The notes under the pieces were generated by a model, which worked only from the letters and a program-made list of their open reading frames with translations, was not told where the DNA came from and searched no databases. From positions 62,001 to 126,000 of the forward strand of contig NZ_JACSQN010000005.1 in the NCBI RefSeq assembly GCF_014836615.1: DNA of 64,000 bases, in the 5' to 3' direction. Of the stretch, positions 19,801 to 27,848 are shown piece by piece (the first letter of the stretch is position 1; every line of letters starts with the position of its first letter). The translations under genes were made by a program, and so were the position numbers. The DNA is from Sporosarcina quadrami (lineage in GTDB: Bacteria > Bacillota > Bacilli > Bacillales_A > Planococcaceae).

Positions 19801-19892
19801 CTTCTTTTTAGAAGTGGGGCTAAATGGTCTAGTTTAATAATTCCGCGCAGGAGATCTGCGCCGGTTATAATTTGCGGATAGACAAGTACCAA
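16827..19892 (-). CDS. dnaE: DNA polymerase III alpha subunit, DnaE type
   Basis: 1021 residues from a TTG at 19892 behind GGGGGG; B. subtilis DnaE has 1115. It is the primer-extending replicative polymerase that hands over to PolC in Firmicutes. The polymerase core is intact: GPGRGSSAGSLVAYTLGITD, catalytic PDIDIDF, ITFGTLSAKSVARNVARVF, KMDFLGLRNLTLL, YRPGPMENI, EADLLRRAVSKKKREIL. A C-terminal helix-hairpin-helix and OB-fold (VVGLIQEVKRIRTKKGEAMAF) follow. The N-terminal PHP domain is degenerate: the usual HLQVHSGYSLL-like metal motif is YPQIITGADLL, and the LTDDHVMYG segment is IVNSRMYG, so the metal-binding His and Asp residues are gone. nrnA lies 25 bases upstream, as in B. subtilis. Confidence 0.95.
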   Translation of the reverse strand: MVLVYPQIITGADLLRGIIKLDHLAPLLKRRGAKTVGIVNSRMYGVRSFCKTMKKYDIHTAIGLSIHLALDDERTVLLYGYAKDDRGYSNLLKISSAIAISEKETLPLKWLKAYSEGCIFICPMTDKTWDLVRQTETLQLISDACETVFVGISRAGGVRHEDESLIEETATACGLSISATHESRYLAKEDAFSYEVATAIRAGYKLNDPSRPQQDIYNAYVPEEEELQQWFSDRPQWLETMADMLISCTAELPPSRTLMPAFPLPQNTTAADLLKRHCEKGLKSRVSQFGDEYTNRLHYELTIIEKMGFSDYFLIVEDFMAYAKEQGILTGPGRGSSAGSLVAYTLGITDVDPIKYGLIFERFLNPGRITMPDIDIDFADNRRSEVIEYVARKYGKSHVAQIITFGTLSAKSVARNVARVFDFSADEMTFISRQIKEGQHRDLAESVKRSKPLQDWIALDPNRTKWLQAAIALEGLPRNASTHAAGVILSPVPLVENVPVQIGGDDFYLTQWAMGDVEEVGLLKMDFLGLRNLTLLDRIRSMIEYDRKVRLKFEEFPMDDTKTFDLFKEGDMTGIFQFESDGMRDALRLIRPDEFKDLYAINALYRPGPMENIALYSRRKNGKEKVDYIHPLLEPILKETEGIIVYQEQIMQIAVQIAGFSMAEADLLRRAVSKKKREILQQEQNHFVNNAIKKGFPEKSAREIYDLIVKFADYGFPKSHAVAYSLISYQLAYIKANEPIYFYAALLAMATGNQEKTMELIHEIRSKGIPVLPPSIQKSRYGTVVEGSSIRIGLGAVKGVAPSFYEIIKDAKTSKPWQNLFDFAAAIGGAHFTEKAIVPLVKSGALDEFGENRSVLLASIDAAANHAVFVSPEEDDLLHDVIFSIAKPKYSPGGTMPRLAMLEFEREVLGFYLSEHPALEMKKMNTGQLVDLSEVEKVPTRQTIRVVGLIQEVKRIRTKKGEAMAFMTLQDETGELSCTLFPKTYAVSNVQLQDLTMVQVEGTVEERNGQFQMIVQQVLKI

Positions 19893-19917
19893 CGTAGTTC
19901 CCCCCTGCAAATCAGTT

Positions 19918-20853
19918 TCAAGCGCATAACGCTTTCAATTTCTCGATGATTTCGTCCGCCTGTTGCCAATTGTATACGGATGCTCCAGAAGCAAGCGGAT
20001 GCCCTCCGCCATTATATTGTGCTGCAAGCCCATTAATGACGGGGCCTTTTGAACGTAGTCTTACTCGAATCTGATCATCCTCTTCAACGAAAATAACCCA
20101 TGCACAAATACCACGCACATCACCTAGTACCCCGACAAGTTGAGAAGTTTCACTAGCAGAAACGTTGAATTCTTGTAAAATTTTCTTATCAATCTTTATA
20201 TAGGCCATTCCTTGATCATTCATGATGAAGTTCTGATAAATATATCCTTTAAGATGAAGAATGCGACGGTCCTCTTCATACATTCCAGCATAAAGCTTTG
20301 TCCTGTCAAAATTGTATTTGATCAGCTCGCTTGCTACTTCAAATGTTCGCACAGTCGCGCTAGGGAAGATGAACCGACCCGTATCACCAACGATACCCGC
20401 AAATAGTAGGCGCGCACTCGCATCAGACATCTGCCATCCATAATGTTTACGGCCTTCTTCAAACAATTCATAAATCATTTCTGATGTTGAACTTGAATCC
20501 GTATCCACCCATCGTAGATCACCGTAAGGATCGACATTTGGATGATGATCGATCTTCACACAGTAACTGCCAGATCCAAAGAACTCTGCGTCTATACGTT
20601 CTGTATTGCCCGTATCTGTCACAATGACCAATGCTCCATTGTAATCCTCTTCACTTACTACATCTTGTTCCGCAAGATAACTGAGTAAATCGTCATGCCT
20701 ACCAGAAGCAAACACCTGCTTATTTGGATAATTCTTTTTGATCAGTTCCTTCAGGCCTACTTGGGAACCGTATGCATCCGGATCAGGTCTGACATGACGG
20801 TGGATGATGATTTTATCATATTGTTCAATTGTGTCGATGATTTGTCTTTTCAT
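19918..20853 (-). CDS. nrnA: Bifunctional oligoribonuclease / pAp phosphatase NrnA
   Basis: 311 residues from the ATG at 20853 (MKRQIIDTIEQYDKIIIHRH) with CGGAGG eight bases upstream. DHH-family phosphoesterase: metal motifs HRHVRPDPDAYGSQ, VTDTGN and the DHHP signature (KIDHHPNVDPYG), then a DHHA1 domain ending YNGGGHPLASGA, which binds substrate. It degrades nano-RNAs and dephosphorylates 3'-phosphoadenosine 5'-phosphate from sulfate assimilation. Divergent from ytpI with about 95 bases between. Confidence 0.96.
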   Translation of the reverse strand: MKRQIIDTIEQYDKIIIHRHVRPDPDAYGSQVGLKELIKKNYPNKQVFASGRHDDLLSYLAEQDVVSEEDYNGALVIVTDTGNTERIDAEFFGSGSYCVKIDHHPNVDPYGDLRWVDTDSSSTSEMIYELFEEGRKHYGWQMSDASARLLFAGIVGDTGRFIFPSATVRTFEVASELIKYNFDRTKLYAGMYEEDRRILHLKGYIYQNFIMNDQGMAYIKIDKKILQEFNVSASETSQLVGVLGDVRGICAWVIFVEEDDQIRVRLRSKGPVINGLAAQYNGGGHPLASGASVYNWQQADEIIEKLKALCA

Positions 20854-20949
20854 TGTCGTTTTCCTCCGGTAGTCAGTGATTTCTGTTCGCATTCCTTAAA
20901 AAAAGCCGATACAATGGGAAGAAGTTCTTTGATGGAGGGTCTTTTAAAA

Positions 20950-21270
20950 ATGAAAACACTCAATTTCTTTCTCGTCTTTTTCATTGTCGCATCTGGCGTG
21001 TTTTATTTCTATTTTAAAACTCGGCAGTTCAGGACTAGTCAAGTATTTCCGATTCGGAAGAAAATGTTCGCAAGCCAGGCAGGTATTTATTTAGGAACTT
21101 TCCTTTTCTTCTTCGGTATTAACCAACTTATCCTATTCAGTGGTATTGCAACATATGTAGTTGGCGCATTGTTCATTCTTTTCGGTGCTTATGTACTTGT
21201 TTATAATTATAAAGCGGCAAGACATTACAAACAATTCATTGCCGAAGAAACTGAACTTAACACAAACTGA
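20950..21270 (+). CDS. ytpI: YtpI-like small membrane protein
   Basis: 106 residues from the ATG at 20950 (MKTLNFFLVFFIVASG), behind TGGAGGG at about ten bases. Three hydrophobic helices (about 4-20, 46-63, 68-88), with basic residues between the first two and an acidic tail ending AEETELNTN. Matches YtpI by size, topology and position between nrnA and ytoI. Function unknown. Confidence 0.85.
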   Translation: MKTLNFFLVFFIVASGVFYFYFKTRQFRTSQVFPIRKKMFASQAGIYLGTFLFFFGINQLILFSGIATYVVGALFILFGAYVLVYNYKAARHYKQFIAEETELNTN

Positions 21271-21295
21271 TGAGGGGTTCCTCATCAGTTTTTTA
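21265..21295 (+). terminator. Terminator shared by ytpI and ytoI
   Basis: AACTGATGAGG (21265-21275) pairs with CCTCATCAGTT (21280-21290), followed by TTTTT. It overlaps the ytpI stop codon. The left side is A-poor but the arm ends in AA, so some activity on the minus strand for ytoI is possible. Confidence 0.9.
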
Positions 21296-21299
21296 TTGT

Positions 21300-22607
21300 T
21301 CATCGCTCGAACAATTGATACATCACCATCGCTTTTGCAATGAGTTCCGAATCGGAAAAGAGATCGAAATCCACCTTTACGAATCGCCTGCTCATTTGAA
21401 GGATCCTTGGTTCCACAATGATCGTACTACCCAATTGAACATGTTTGATGAAATAGATGGTCATATTTTCAGGGACACTTTCTCCACGTTTACGCATTTT
21501 AATGGCGCGGTTGCCGACATCAGTCAAAAGTGTTGTCAGTGCTCCGTAGGATAATGAACCAAATTGGTTCGTCATCTGGGGTGCAACTGTGAACTCAATA
21601 TTTTGCGGCTGATCAGGCACTGATTTCATTTGATTCTTCACAATATCATCGATTTTCTCGCCTTGTTGGGGCTGTCGTTGTGCCATTTGAAAAGCTTTTA
21701 GCACATCCTGTCGACTAATGATGCCGCTTAAAAGGCCATTATCGCCAACAACAGGCAATAGATCTAATCCTTCCCAAATCATGCTATGCCCCGCTGAAGC
21801 AACACTTGTTTTACCATCCACTGTTATCGGATGTGTTGTCATCACTTTCCCAATCAACTCATTTTCGTGCTTACCGACTGCATCACGCGAAGTAACAATT
21901 CCTGTAAGCTTGCCATTCTTCTCGATGACAGGATAACCCGAATGGGATGTTTTGCGATTCACTTCATTGAAATGAGCTACATTATCTTCTGGGAAGAACG
22001 TGATTGTCTCTGCTAGCGGTGTCACGATATCTTCAACGAGCAAAATTTCTTTTTCAATTAGTTGATCGTAAATTGCCCTGTTCAACATCGTTGCCACTGT
22101 AAAGGAATCGTAACTGGACGAAATGATCGGCAAGTTCAATTCATTCGCAAGCCTTTTTGCATCATCCGCTGCATCGAAGCCCCCTGTCACCAACACTGCC
22201 GCTCCTGCGCTTAAAGCAAGTTCATGAGCTTTCTGACGGTTTCCGACGATCAGCAGGCTTCCTGCATCTATATAACGTCGCATATCATCCAGTTGCATGG
22301 CGCCAATAACAAATTTCGTCAACGTCTTATGCAAGCCGTCACGTCCTCCAAGCACAACGCCATCGACAATATTAACAACTTCTGCGAATGTGAGCCGTTC
22401 AATATTCTCTTTCTTCTTCTTTTCAATACGAATAGTGCCTACTCGCTCTATCGTATTGACAAGCTTTTGGTTTTCAGCTTCCTTTATGGCTCTGTATGCC
22501 GTTCCTTCGCTCACTGATAGAGCCCTGGCCACTTGCCTGACTGAAATTTTCTCCCCAACAGCCAGACCTTCTATATACCGTAATATCAACTCATGTTTTG
22601 TCGACAT
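21300..22607 (-). CDS. ytoI: YtoI/SpxR-like regulator (HTH, DRTGG, CBS pair, hot-dog)
   Basis: 435 residues in four parts: an N-terminal winged helix (about 1-60, VGEKISVRQVARALSVSEGT), a DRTGG domain (about 70-180), two CBS domains (about 190-305, with GYPVIEKNGKLTGIVTSRD and DLLPVVGDNGLLSGIISRQD) and a C-terminal hot-dog thioesterase-like domain (about 330-435). CBS and DRTGG domains normally sense adenine nucleotides. The streptococcal relative SpxR controls spxB. Ligand and targets are unknown here. AAAAGGTGA lies just before the ATG. It is convergent with ytpI and shares its terminator. Confidence 0.9.
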   Translation of the reverse strand: MSTKHELILRYIEGLAVGEKISVRQVARALSVSEGTAYRAIKEAENQKLVNTIERVGTIRIEKKKKENIERLTFAEVVNIVDGVVLGGRDGLHKTLTKFVIGAMQLDDMRRYIDAGSLLIVGNRQKAHELALSAGAAVLVTGGFDAADDAKRLANELNLPIISSSYDSFTVATMLNRAIYDQLIEKEILLVEDIVTPLAETITFFPEDNVAHFNEVNRKTSHSGYPVIEKNGKLTGIVTSRDAVGKHENELIGKVMTTHPITVDGKTSVASAGHSMIWEGLDLLPVVGDNGLLSGIISRQDVLKAFQMAQRQPQQGEKIDDIVKNQMKSVPDQPQNIEFTVAPQMTNQFGSLSYGALTTLLTDVGNRAIKMRKRGESVPENMTIYFIKHVQLGSTIIVEPRILQMSRRFVKVDFDLFSDSELIAKAMVMYQLFER

Positions 22608-22706
22608 CTCTTCACCTTTTTCTCTTACTGCCTACCCTCATTTTATCATATATTGACAAGAATGGCGTATTACAGACGTATCCTTCACTAAATCCTTTAT
22701 AATCTG

Positions 22707-23387
22707 TTAAAACTCTATCGTTTCACCTGGTTTCATAATGTTCACTTCATAACCTTTAACGAGGTCTTTGAACGTTTCAGGATTTTGTTTTATCGGGGGA
22801 AACGTATCGTAATGCACAGGCACGACTACTTTTGGTTTCAATAACTCCACAGCAATCGCCGCATCTTCCGGTCCCATTGTAAAATTATCGCCAATCGGCA
22901 GGAATGCAATATCAATCGCATGTTTTTTCCCAATGAGCGCCATGTCTCCAAACAGAGATGTATCTCCAGCATGATAAATTGTTTTCCCCTCTGCTTCAAA
23001 AACAATTCCTGCTGGCATGCCCGTATAGATGATTTCATTTTCATCTGTCGTGTACGAAGAGCTGTGGAACGCTTGAGTATATGTCACTTTTCCGAAATCG
23101 AATGTATAAGACCCGCCGATATTCATGCCATGAGTATTGAAATCCTGCCATCCTAGATAGACGGCAAGTTCATTCGGTCCGACGATAAGCGGGTTGCATC
23201 TTTTTGCAATGTCCATCGTATCTCCAACATGATCATTATGTCCATGTGTCAATAAAATAACGTCCGGCTTTTGGTCGGATACCTCTAAATCCGTTAAACT
23301 ATTACCTGTAATGAACGGATCTATTAAAATTGTATGGCTATCTGTTTTGATTTTCACAACTGAATGTCCATGATAAGAAATCTTCAT
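22707..23387 (-). CDS. ytkL: YtkL-like metal-dependent hydrolase
   Basis: 226 residues, metallo-beta-lactamase fold. The binuclear zinc motif is [12 protein letters not shown]; further ligands are in [18 protein letters not shown] and the C-terminal [14 protein letters not shown]0173/YtkL family; some members are called UlaG-like, but the physiological substrate is not known. The protein begins [13 protein letters not shown], a conserved start. Divergent from pepQ with about 100 bases between. Confidence 0.92.
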   Translation of the reverse strand: MKISYHGHSVVKIKTDSHTILIDPFITGNSLTDLEVSDQKPDVILLTHGHNDHVGDTMDIAKRCNPLIVGPNELAVYLGWQDFNTHGMNIGGSYTFDFGKVTYTQAFHSSSYTTDENEIIYTGMPAGIVFEAEGKTIYHAGDTSLFGDMALIGKKHAIDIAFLPIGDNFTMGPEDAAIAVELLKPKVVVPVHYDTFPPIKQNPETFKDLVKGYEVNIMKPGETIEF

Positions 23388-23491
23388 CTGTAAACCCCTC
23401 CAGTATTTTCCTCATTATTATCTAGTTCGTCATTTAACCATAATACCCTCTTTTTTGATATGATTACTCTATGCAAAGAGGAGGTTTTATC

Positions 23492-24589
23492 ATGGAAAAG
23501 GTTACTGAAATTAAGCACTATTTACAACAAAACGATATTGATGGGGCTTTCATTACAACGCCTGACAATGTTTTTTATGTATCAGGTTTCAAAAGTGAAC
23601 CGCATGAACGTCTACTAGGAGTCATGATTTTTAAAGACGCGGAGCCTTTCGTCATTTGTCCTCATATGGAAGTTCCTGACCTAAAAGCTAGTGGCTGGTC
23701 TTTTGAATCAGTCGGTCATAAAGACACGGATGATGCTTGGGAAATTCTTGCTGCAGCAGCTGCTAAACGCAACGTCGAACTTAACACAATTGCTATTGAA
23801 AAAGCACATTTGACTGTTGAACGTCTTGAACGGATGGAGACCTTATTCACTAACTCGAAATTCTCCCGTCTTGATGAGCAACTGAACGATATGAGAAAAA
23901 TCAAAAGTGAAGATGAGCTCGTTAAATTGCGGAAAGCAGCTGAACTAGCTGACCACGCTATTGAAATCGGCTGCAAAGAAATCGCAGAAGGCAAATCGGA
24001 ACTTGAAATCCTCATGGCTATTGAATTTGAAATGAAACGCATGGGTGCAGAAAAGATGTCCTTTGACACGATGGTATTATCAGGTCCTAAAACGGCTTCT
24101 CCACATGGAACTCCAGGAGAACGCAAAATTCAAAAAGGTGATTTTATCCTTTTCGATCTAGGTGTCGTTTATGATGGCTATTGTTCAGACATCACAAGAA
24201 CTGTCGCTTTCGGTGAACCTTCAAAAGAACAACGAGAAATTTATGAAACTGTCAAAAAAGCAGAACAAGCCGCAATCGATCTCGTTCGTCCAGGTGTGAA
24301 AGCGATGGATCTTGATAAAGCGGCAAGAGACGTCATTACCGAAGCTGGTTTCGGTGAGTACTTCACACACCGTCTCGGGCATGGTCTTGGAATCTCTGTA
24401 CATGAATTCCCTTCCATTACAGGAACGAACGAAATGGAAATGCAAGAAGGAATGGTCTTTACAATCGAGCCCGGTATTTATCATCCAGAAATTACCGGTG
24501 TAAGAATTGAAGACGACGTTGTTGTTACAGCAGACGGAGTCGAAGTATTGACGAAGTTCCCGAAAGAATTGAAGATTATCGAAGCATAA
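23492..24589 (+). CDS. pepQ: Xaa-Pro dipeptidase, M24 family
   Basis: 365 residues from the ATG at 23492, behind AGAGGAGG. Creatinase-like N-terminal domain (about 1-125) and pita-bread catalytic domain with the five metal ligands in LFDLGVVYDGYCSDITRTV (two Asp), HRLGHGLGISVHE (His), FTIEPGIY (Glu) and VRIEDDVVV (Glu). It cleaves dipeptides ending in proline. It is close to the B. subtilis YkvY/YqhT proteins, so the symbol denotes family rather than an exact orthologue. One of the few plus-strand genes; convergent with ald. Confidence 0.92.
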   Translation: MEKVTEIKHYLQQNDIDGAFITTPDNVFYVSGFKSEPHERLLGVMIFKDAEPFVICPHMEVPDLKASGWSFESVGHKDTDDAWEILAAAAAKRNVELNTIAIEKAHLTVERLERMETLFTNSKFSRLDEQLNDMRKIKSEDELVKLRKAAELADHAIEIGCKEIAEGKSELEILMAIEFEMKRMGAEKMSFDTMVLSGPKTASPHGTPGERKIQKGDFILFDLGVVYDGYCSDITRTVAFGEPSKEQREIYETVKKAEQAAIDLVRPGVKAMDLDKAARDVITEAGFGEYFTHRLGHGLGISVHEFPSITGTNEMEMQEGMVFTIEPGIYHPEITGVRIEDDVVVTADGVEVLTKFPKELKIIEA

Positions 24590-24591
24590 TA

Positions 24592-24630
24592 AAAACGCTG
24601 TCCAGGTATGTACTTGGACAGCGTTTTTTT
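24592..24630. terminator. Bidirectional terminator between pepQ and ald
   Basis: AAAACGCTGTCCA (24592-24604) pairs perfectly with TGGACAGCGTTTT (24615-24627); T-runs on both strands. It lies between two convergent genes. Confidence 0.95.
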
Positions 24631-24633
24631 GTG

Positions 24634-25749
24634 TTATTTGTTCAACAACGTTTCCGCAGCAACATACTCAATACCTTGAGCGTCTGCAACCGCTTTATAC
24701 GTTACATGGCCTTCCAACGTGTTCAAACCCTTTTGTAATGCAAGATTATCAAGGCAAGCTTGCTTATAACCTTTGTTCGCAATTTGCAATGCGTATGGAA
24801 CTGTTACGTTCGTCAATGCCATAGTAGATGTACGAGGTACTGCACCCGGCATGTTCGCTACTGCATAATGCACAACGCCATGCTTCTCATACGTTGGGTT
24901 ATCATGCGTAGTGATACGATCAGAAGTTTCAAAGATTCCACCTTGGTCAATAGCGATATCAACAATAACAGATCCTGGCTTCATTGACTTGACCATTTCT
25001 TCAGAAACTAGTTTAGGAGCTTTTGCACCAGGAATCAATACACAGCCGATTACTAGGTCTGAATCTTTTACGGATTCAGCGATATTGAATGGGTTAGACA
25101 CTAATGTTTGAACATCATTACCAAACATCTCATCCAACTGACGAAGACGGTCAACAGATAAGTCAAGAACAGTTACTCTTGCGCCCATTCCGATTGCGAT
25201 TTTCGCAGCGTTCGTTCCTGCTTGTCCTCCACCGATAACTGTTACATTACCGCGTGAAACGCCTGGTACTCCTGAAAGAAGGATCCCTTTACCACCTTGA
25301 ATTTTTTCAAGGTATTGTGCACCGATTTGAGTAGCCATACGTCCTGCAACTTCACTCATAGGAGCAAGCAACGGTAGTGAGTTATTGATTTGAACGGTTT
25401 CATAAGCAATTCCAACAACTTTATTGTCAAGCATTGCTTTTGTCAATTCCAATTCAGGCGCAAGGTGAAGATATGTGAATAAAATCAACCCTTCGCGGAA
25501 ATAACCAAACTCAGAAGCTAGTGGTTCTTTTACTTTCATGACCATGTCTGCATCCCAAGCTTCTTTTGCAGTCGCAACGATTTTCGCGCCAGCTTCGATA
25601 TAGTCTTCGTCTGTAAAACTTGAACCTAATCCAGCTCCTGTTTCAACGAAAACTTCGTGACCTGATGATTTCAAGTTGAAAGCACCTGCTGGTGTCATCG
25701 CAACTCGATTTTCATTATTCTTGACCTCTTTTGGAATACCAATACGCAT
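24634..25749 (-). CDS. ald: Alanine dehydrogenase
   Basis: 371 residues. It deaminates L-alanine to pyruvate with NAD and supports alanine use and sporulation in Bacillus. Motifs: [20 protein letters not shown] with the conserved Lys/Arg, [11 protein letters not shown] with the catalytic Lys, [18 protein letters not shown] and the Rossmann motif [15 protein letters not shown]; the active-site Asp is in [12 protein letters not shown]. Length and sequence match Bacillus Ald closely. It has its own upstream region of about 270 bases shared with the divergent stress-protein gene; an imperfect hairpin (TTGGCCGA with TCGACCAA) lies just upstream of the gene at about 25780-25815. Confidence 0.97.
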   Translation of the reverse strand: MRIGIPKEVKNNENRVAMTPAGAFNLKSSGHEVFVETGAGLGSSFTDEDYIEAGAKIVATAKEAWDADMVMKVKEPLASEFGYFREGLILFTYLHLAPELELTKAMLDNKVVGIAYETVQINNSLPLLAPMSEVAGRMATQIGAQYLEKIQGGKGILLSGVPGVSRGNVTVIGGGQAGTNAAKIAIGMGARVTVLDLSVDRLRQLDEMFGNDVQTLVSNPFNIAESVKDSDLVIGCVLIPGAKAPKLVSEEMVKSMKPGSVIVDIAIDQGGIFETSDRITTHDNPTYEKHGVVHYAVANMPGAVPRTSTMALTNVTVPYALQIANKGYKQACLDNLALQKGLNTLEGHVTYKAVADAQGIEYVAAETLLNK

Positions 25750-25979
25750 TTCTAATCCCCCTAAATATAAGAAAATTTGTTGGTCGACACCGAAAAATTC
25801 GAATCGGCCAATGTACTGTCAATTCTAGCAGATATATTACATATTTGCTCACATTATAATTATCGTAGAATTTTCAGTTTCTCTATCTCTTTATTTTAGT
25901 TGTAACAATTTAGACGCAATATAACATTTTTCTTTTATATTCCCATAATAAAAGAGGTGTTTCGTTTTATTTATCGAAG

Positions 25980-25985
25980 TTATAA
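25980..25985 (+). promoter_or_regulatory. -10 element of the universal stress gene
   Basis: A perfect TATAAT about 40 bases before the start codon. The hexamer at the -35 distance is a poor match, so an activator or other sigma factor may contribute; I see no clear sigma-B pattern. Confidence 0.5.
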
Positions 25986-26024
25986 TAGTGTAGAGATAAA
26001 TAATTCTAGAATGGAGTGGTATGT

Positions 26025-26477
26025 ATGGATTTGAAATATAAACAGATTATCGTGGCGGTGGACGGTTCAAAAGAATCACGCTGGGCATTTAAAAAGGCTA
26101 TGGCAATCTCACAAAGGAACAATGCAACACTGAACTTAGTGAACATCATTGACACACGTTCTTACGCTGCAGTCGAAGCGTATGACCGTTCAATTGCTGA
26201 ACGTGCGCAGAAATTCGCTGAAGAGCTGCTTGCGGAATATAAAGCCGAGGCTGAAGCAGCAGGACTTCAAAATGTGAATGTCCATGTTGAATATGGTTCT
26301 CCGAAAACAATGATTTCACGTGACTTGTCCAAAAAACTTGTTGCAGATTTAATAATTTGTGGCGCAACTGGATTAAACAAAGTTGAACGCTTCCTGATCG
26401 GTAGTGTATCTGAAAACATCGTTCGCTCTTCGACTTGCGACGTACTTGTCGTACGCACTCCTGAAGAGGAAATCTGA
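26025..26477 (+). CDS. Universal stress protein, UspA family
   Basis: 150 residues from the ATG at 26025 (MDLKYKQIIVAVDGSKES), with GGAG about ten bases upstream. Alpha/beta Usp fold with the ATP-binding signature near the C-terminus: GATGLNKVERFLIGSVSENIV followed by CDVLVV, which fits the G-2x-G-9x-G-[ST] pattern of the nucleotide-binding class. Single-domain, cytoplasmic. Monocistronic, ending in a perfect hairpin. Confidence 0.93.
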   Translation: MDLKYKQIIVAVDGSKESRWAFKKAMAISQRNNATLNLVNIIDTRSYAAVEAYDRSIAERAQKFAEELLAEYKAEAEAAGLQNVNVHVEYGSPKTMISRDLSKKLVADLIICGATGLNKVERFLIGSVSENIVRSSTCDVLVVRTPEEEI

Positions 26478-26524
26478 TTCACGGATAATGTAAACAGTGT
26501 ATCCAGCCCACTGAGTCAGAATGC

Positions 26525-26554
26525 AAAAGAGAGTCCGAATTCGGACTCTCTTTT
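26525..26554. terminator. Perfect palindromic terminator after the stress gene
   Basis: Thirty-base perfect palindrome: AAAAGAGAGTCCGAA followed by its exact complement, with T-runs on both strands. It separates the stress gene from the convergent GNAT gene. Confidence 0.95.
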
Positions 26555-26609
26555 GTGTTTATGTCTTATAGGAAGGAATTACAGAAAATAGTAAGTTAAC
26601 GAGGTATAG

Positions 26610-27146
26610 CTAAGAATTTCGCTTATACTTTCTTTTTAAAAGCCCCATTAAAACAACATCATGCCAAGCGCCATTCCGATACAGTTGTTCCTTCAATCTT
26701 CCTTCTTCCTCAAAGCTGAGTTTTTGATAGAGTTTTATCGCTCGTTCATTGAAGGAAAACACCCGCAAAACTACCTTATGCAAGTTTAGCTCTTTGAAGG
26801 CGAATTCCAATAGCAGCTGGAAAGCTTCTCGGCCAAAACCTTTGCTCCAATAATCCTTGTCACCGATGTCAATGATGCACTCAGCGTTGCGGTTAGTAAA
26901 ATCGATGTTAATAAGGGATGTGATGCCAATAGGCTTCCCAGTTTTTATTTCCTCAATGATATAGCTCTTTGAAGTAGTAGATTCGGCGATACTGGTAATG
27001 AAGCTTTCAGTATCGGCCAATGTAAAAACATCTAGTGATGGGCTTGTATAGTGCATGACCTCTAGATCGTTTCTCCATTCATGGTACGTACCAGCATCTT
27101 CACTGGACAGTTTCCTTAAACGAACTCTTTCTCCTATAAAAAGCAT
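26610..27146 (-). CDS. GNAT acetyltransferase, RimJ/RimL-like
   Basis: 178 residues from the ATG at 27146 (MLFIGERVRLRKLSSEDAG) behind AAAGGGTG; the frame is open further upstream but without a ribosome site. GNAT fold typical of RimJ/RimL proteins that acetylate protein N-termini or small amines; here the acceptor is unknown. The acetyl-CoA segment is DYWSKGFGREAFQLLLEFAF, followed by LHKVVLRVFSFNERAIKLYQKLSFEEEGRLKEQ. It follows a 5'-truncated GNAT copy on the same strand. Confidence 0.85.
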   Translation of the reverse strand: MLFIGERVRLRKLSSEDAGTYHEWRNDLEVMHYTSPSLDVFTLADTESFITSIAESTTSKSYIIEEIKTGKPIGITSLINIDFTNRNAECIIDIGDKDYWSKGFGREAFQLLLEFAFKELNLHKVVLRVFSFNERAIKLYQKLSFEEEGRLKEQLYRNGAWHDVVLMGLLKRKYKRNS

Positions 27147-27186
27147 TGAAAAACACCCTTTCAAATAATTGATCGAATGAAATTCC

Positions 27187-27516
27187 CTATTTCTCGAACC
27201 ATTCATGATCCAACAAGCTGTATAAAAGAGAATCACGCCAGCCATCTTTAATCAATAAATCCTCACGCATCCTGCCTTCTTTTGTCATTCCCACTTTTTC
27301 CAGCACTCTGATGGAGCCACAATTTCTAGGATCACATGTTGCATAGAGGCGATGGAAATTCAATTGACTAAATCCGAAGGAAATCAACAAGTTGGCTACT
27401 TCAGTTGCAAGCCCCATCCCCCAATAGTCAGGGTTCAATATGTATGCGATCTCGCCAGCTCGATTGGCGTTATTTCGAACATTTATTTCACCGGCATGTT
27501 GGATCAGAAAATCAGA
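27187..27516 (-). pseudogene. 5'-truncated GNAT acetyltransferase remnant
   Basis: The open frame begins in the middle of a GNAT domain (GEINVRNNANRAGEIAYILN), continues through the acetyl-CoA loop YWGMGLATEVANLLI and the C-terminal CGSIRVLEKVGMTKEGRMR, and stops normally. About 70 N-terminal residues expected for the family are missing; the frame is closed by a TAA at 27517-27519 and overlaps the end of the upstream membrane-protein gene. The only in-frame standard start is a TTG at 27438, inside the fold. Best explained as the 3' part of a gene that lost its front in a deletion that joined it to the upstream gene. Confidence 0.75.
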
Positions 27517-27848
27517 TTATGCCCTTCTCCGGCAATAAACATAATCAAGCCAATCAATGAAAGTACGATTCCTATATAAAACGTCCAGGGATTGTCCTCT
27601 TTCTCTTTATCGAACGTAAAAACCGTCACCATGCAAAAGACTACACCCAAAATCGGGATCAAACCGTATTTCGGTCCAAACGTAAATGCCGCTCCACCAA
27701 GGATCAGTCCAATCAGTCCATACGGATTTTGAGAAGGCGCTTGGTCGATGTATTCTTTTTCCTTATCGGTTAGCCCTTTTCTTCGGCCAGTCCAATCCAT
27801 CTCTTTCAATCGATTTAGAAATCCGATGAACGTCCAGAATTTATTCAT
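27504..27848 (-). CDS. Small membrane protein, unrecognised
   Basis: 114 residues from the ATG at 27848, which overlaps the stop of the NUDIX gene (ATGA), suggesting coupled translation. A charged N-terminal part (about 1-40, with MDWTGRRKGLTDKEKEYID) is followed by about three hydrophobic helices (about 44-62, 64-80, 90-110). No family recognised. It ends inside the start of the truncated GNAT frame. Role unknown; an integral membrane protein linked to a NUDIX hydrolase. Confidence 0.65.
   Translation of the reverse strand: MNKFWTFIGFLNRLKEMDWTGRRKGLTDKEKEYIDQAPSQNPYGLIGLILGGAAFTFGPKYGLIPILGVVFCMVTVFTFDKEKEDNPWTFYIGIVLSLIGLIMFIAGEGHNLIF

Noticed and set aside
27187..27438. A complete 83-residue GNAT protein starting at the TTG at 27438
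   Set aside because: The TTG lies inside the domain and the reading frame upstream still matches GNAT, so this is a truncated gene, not a small one.
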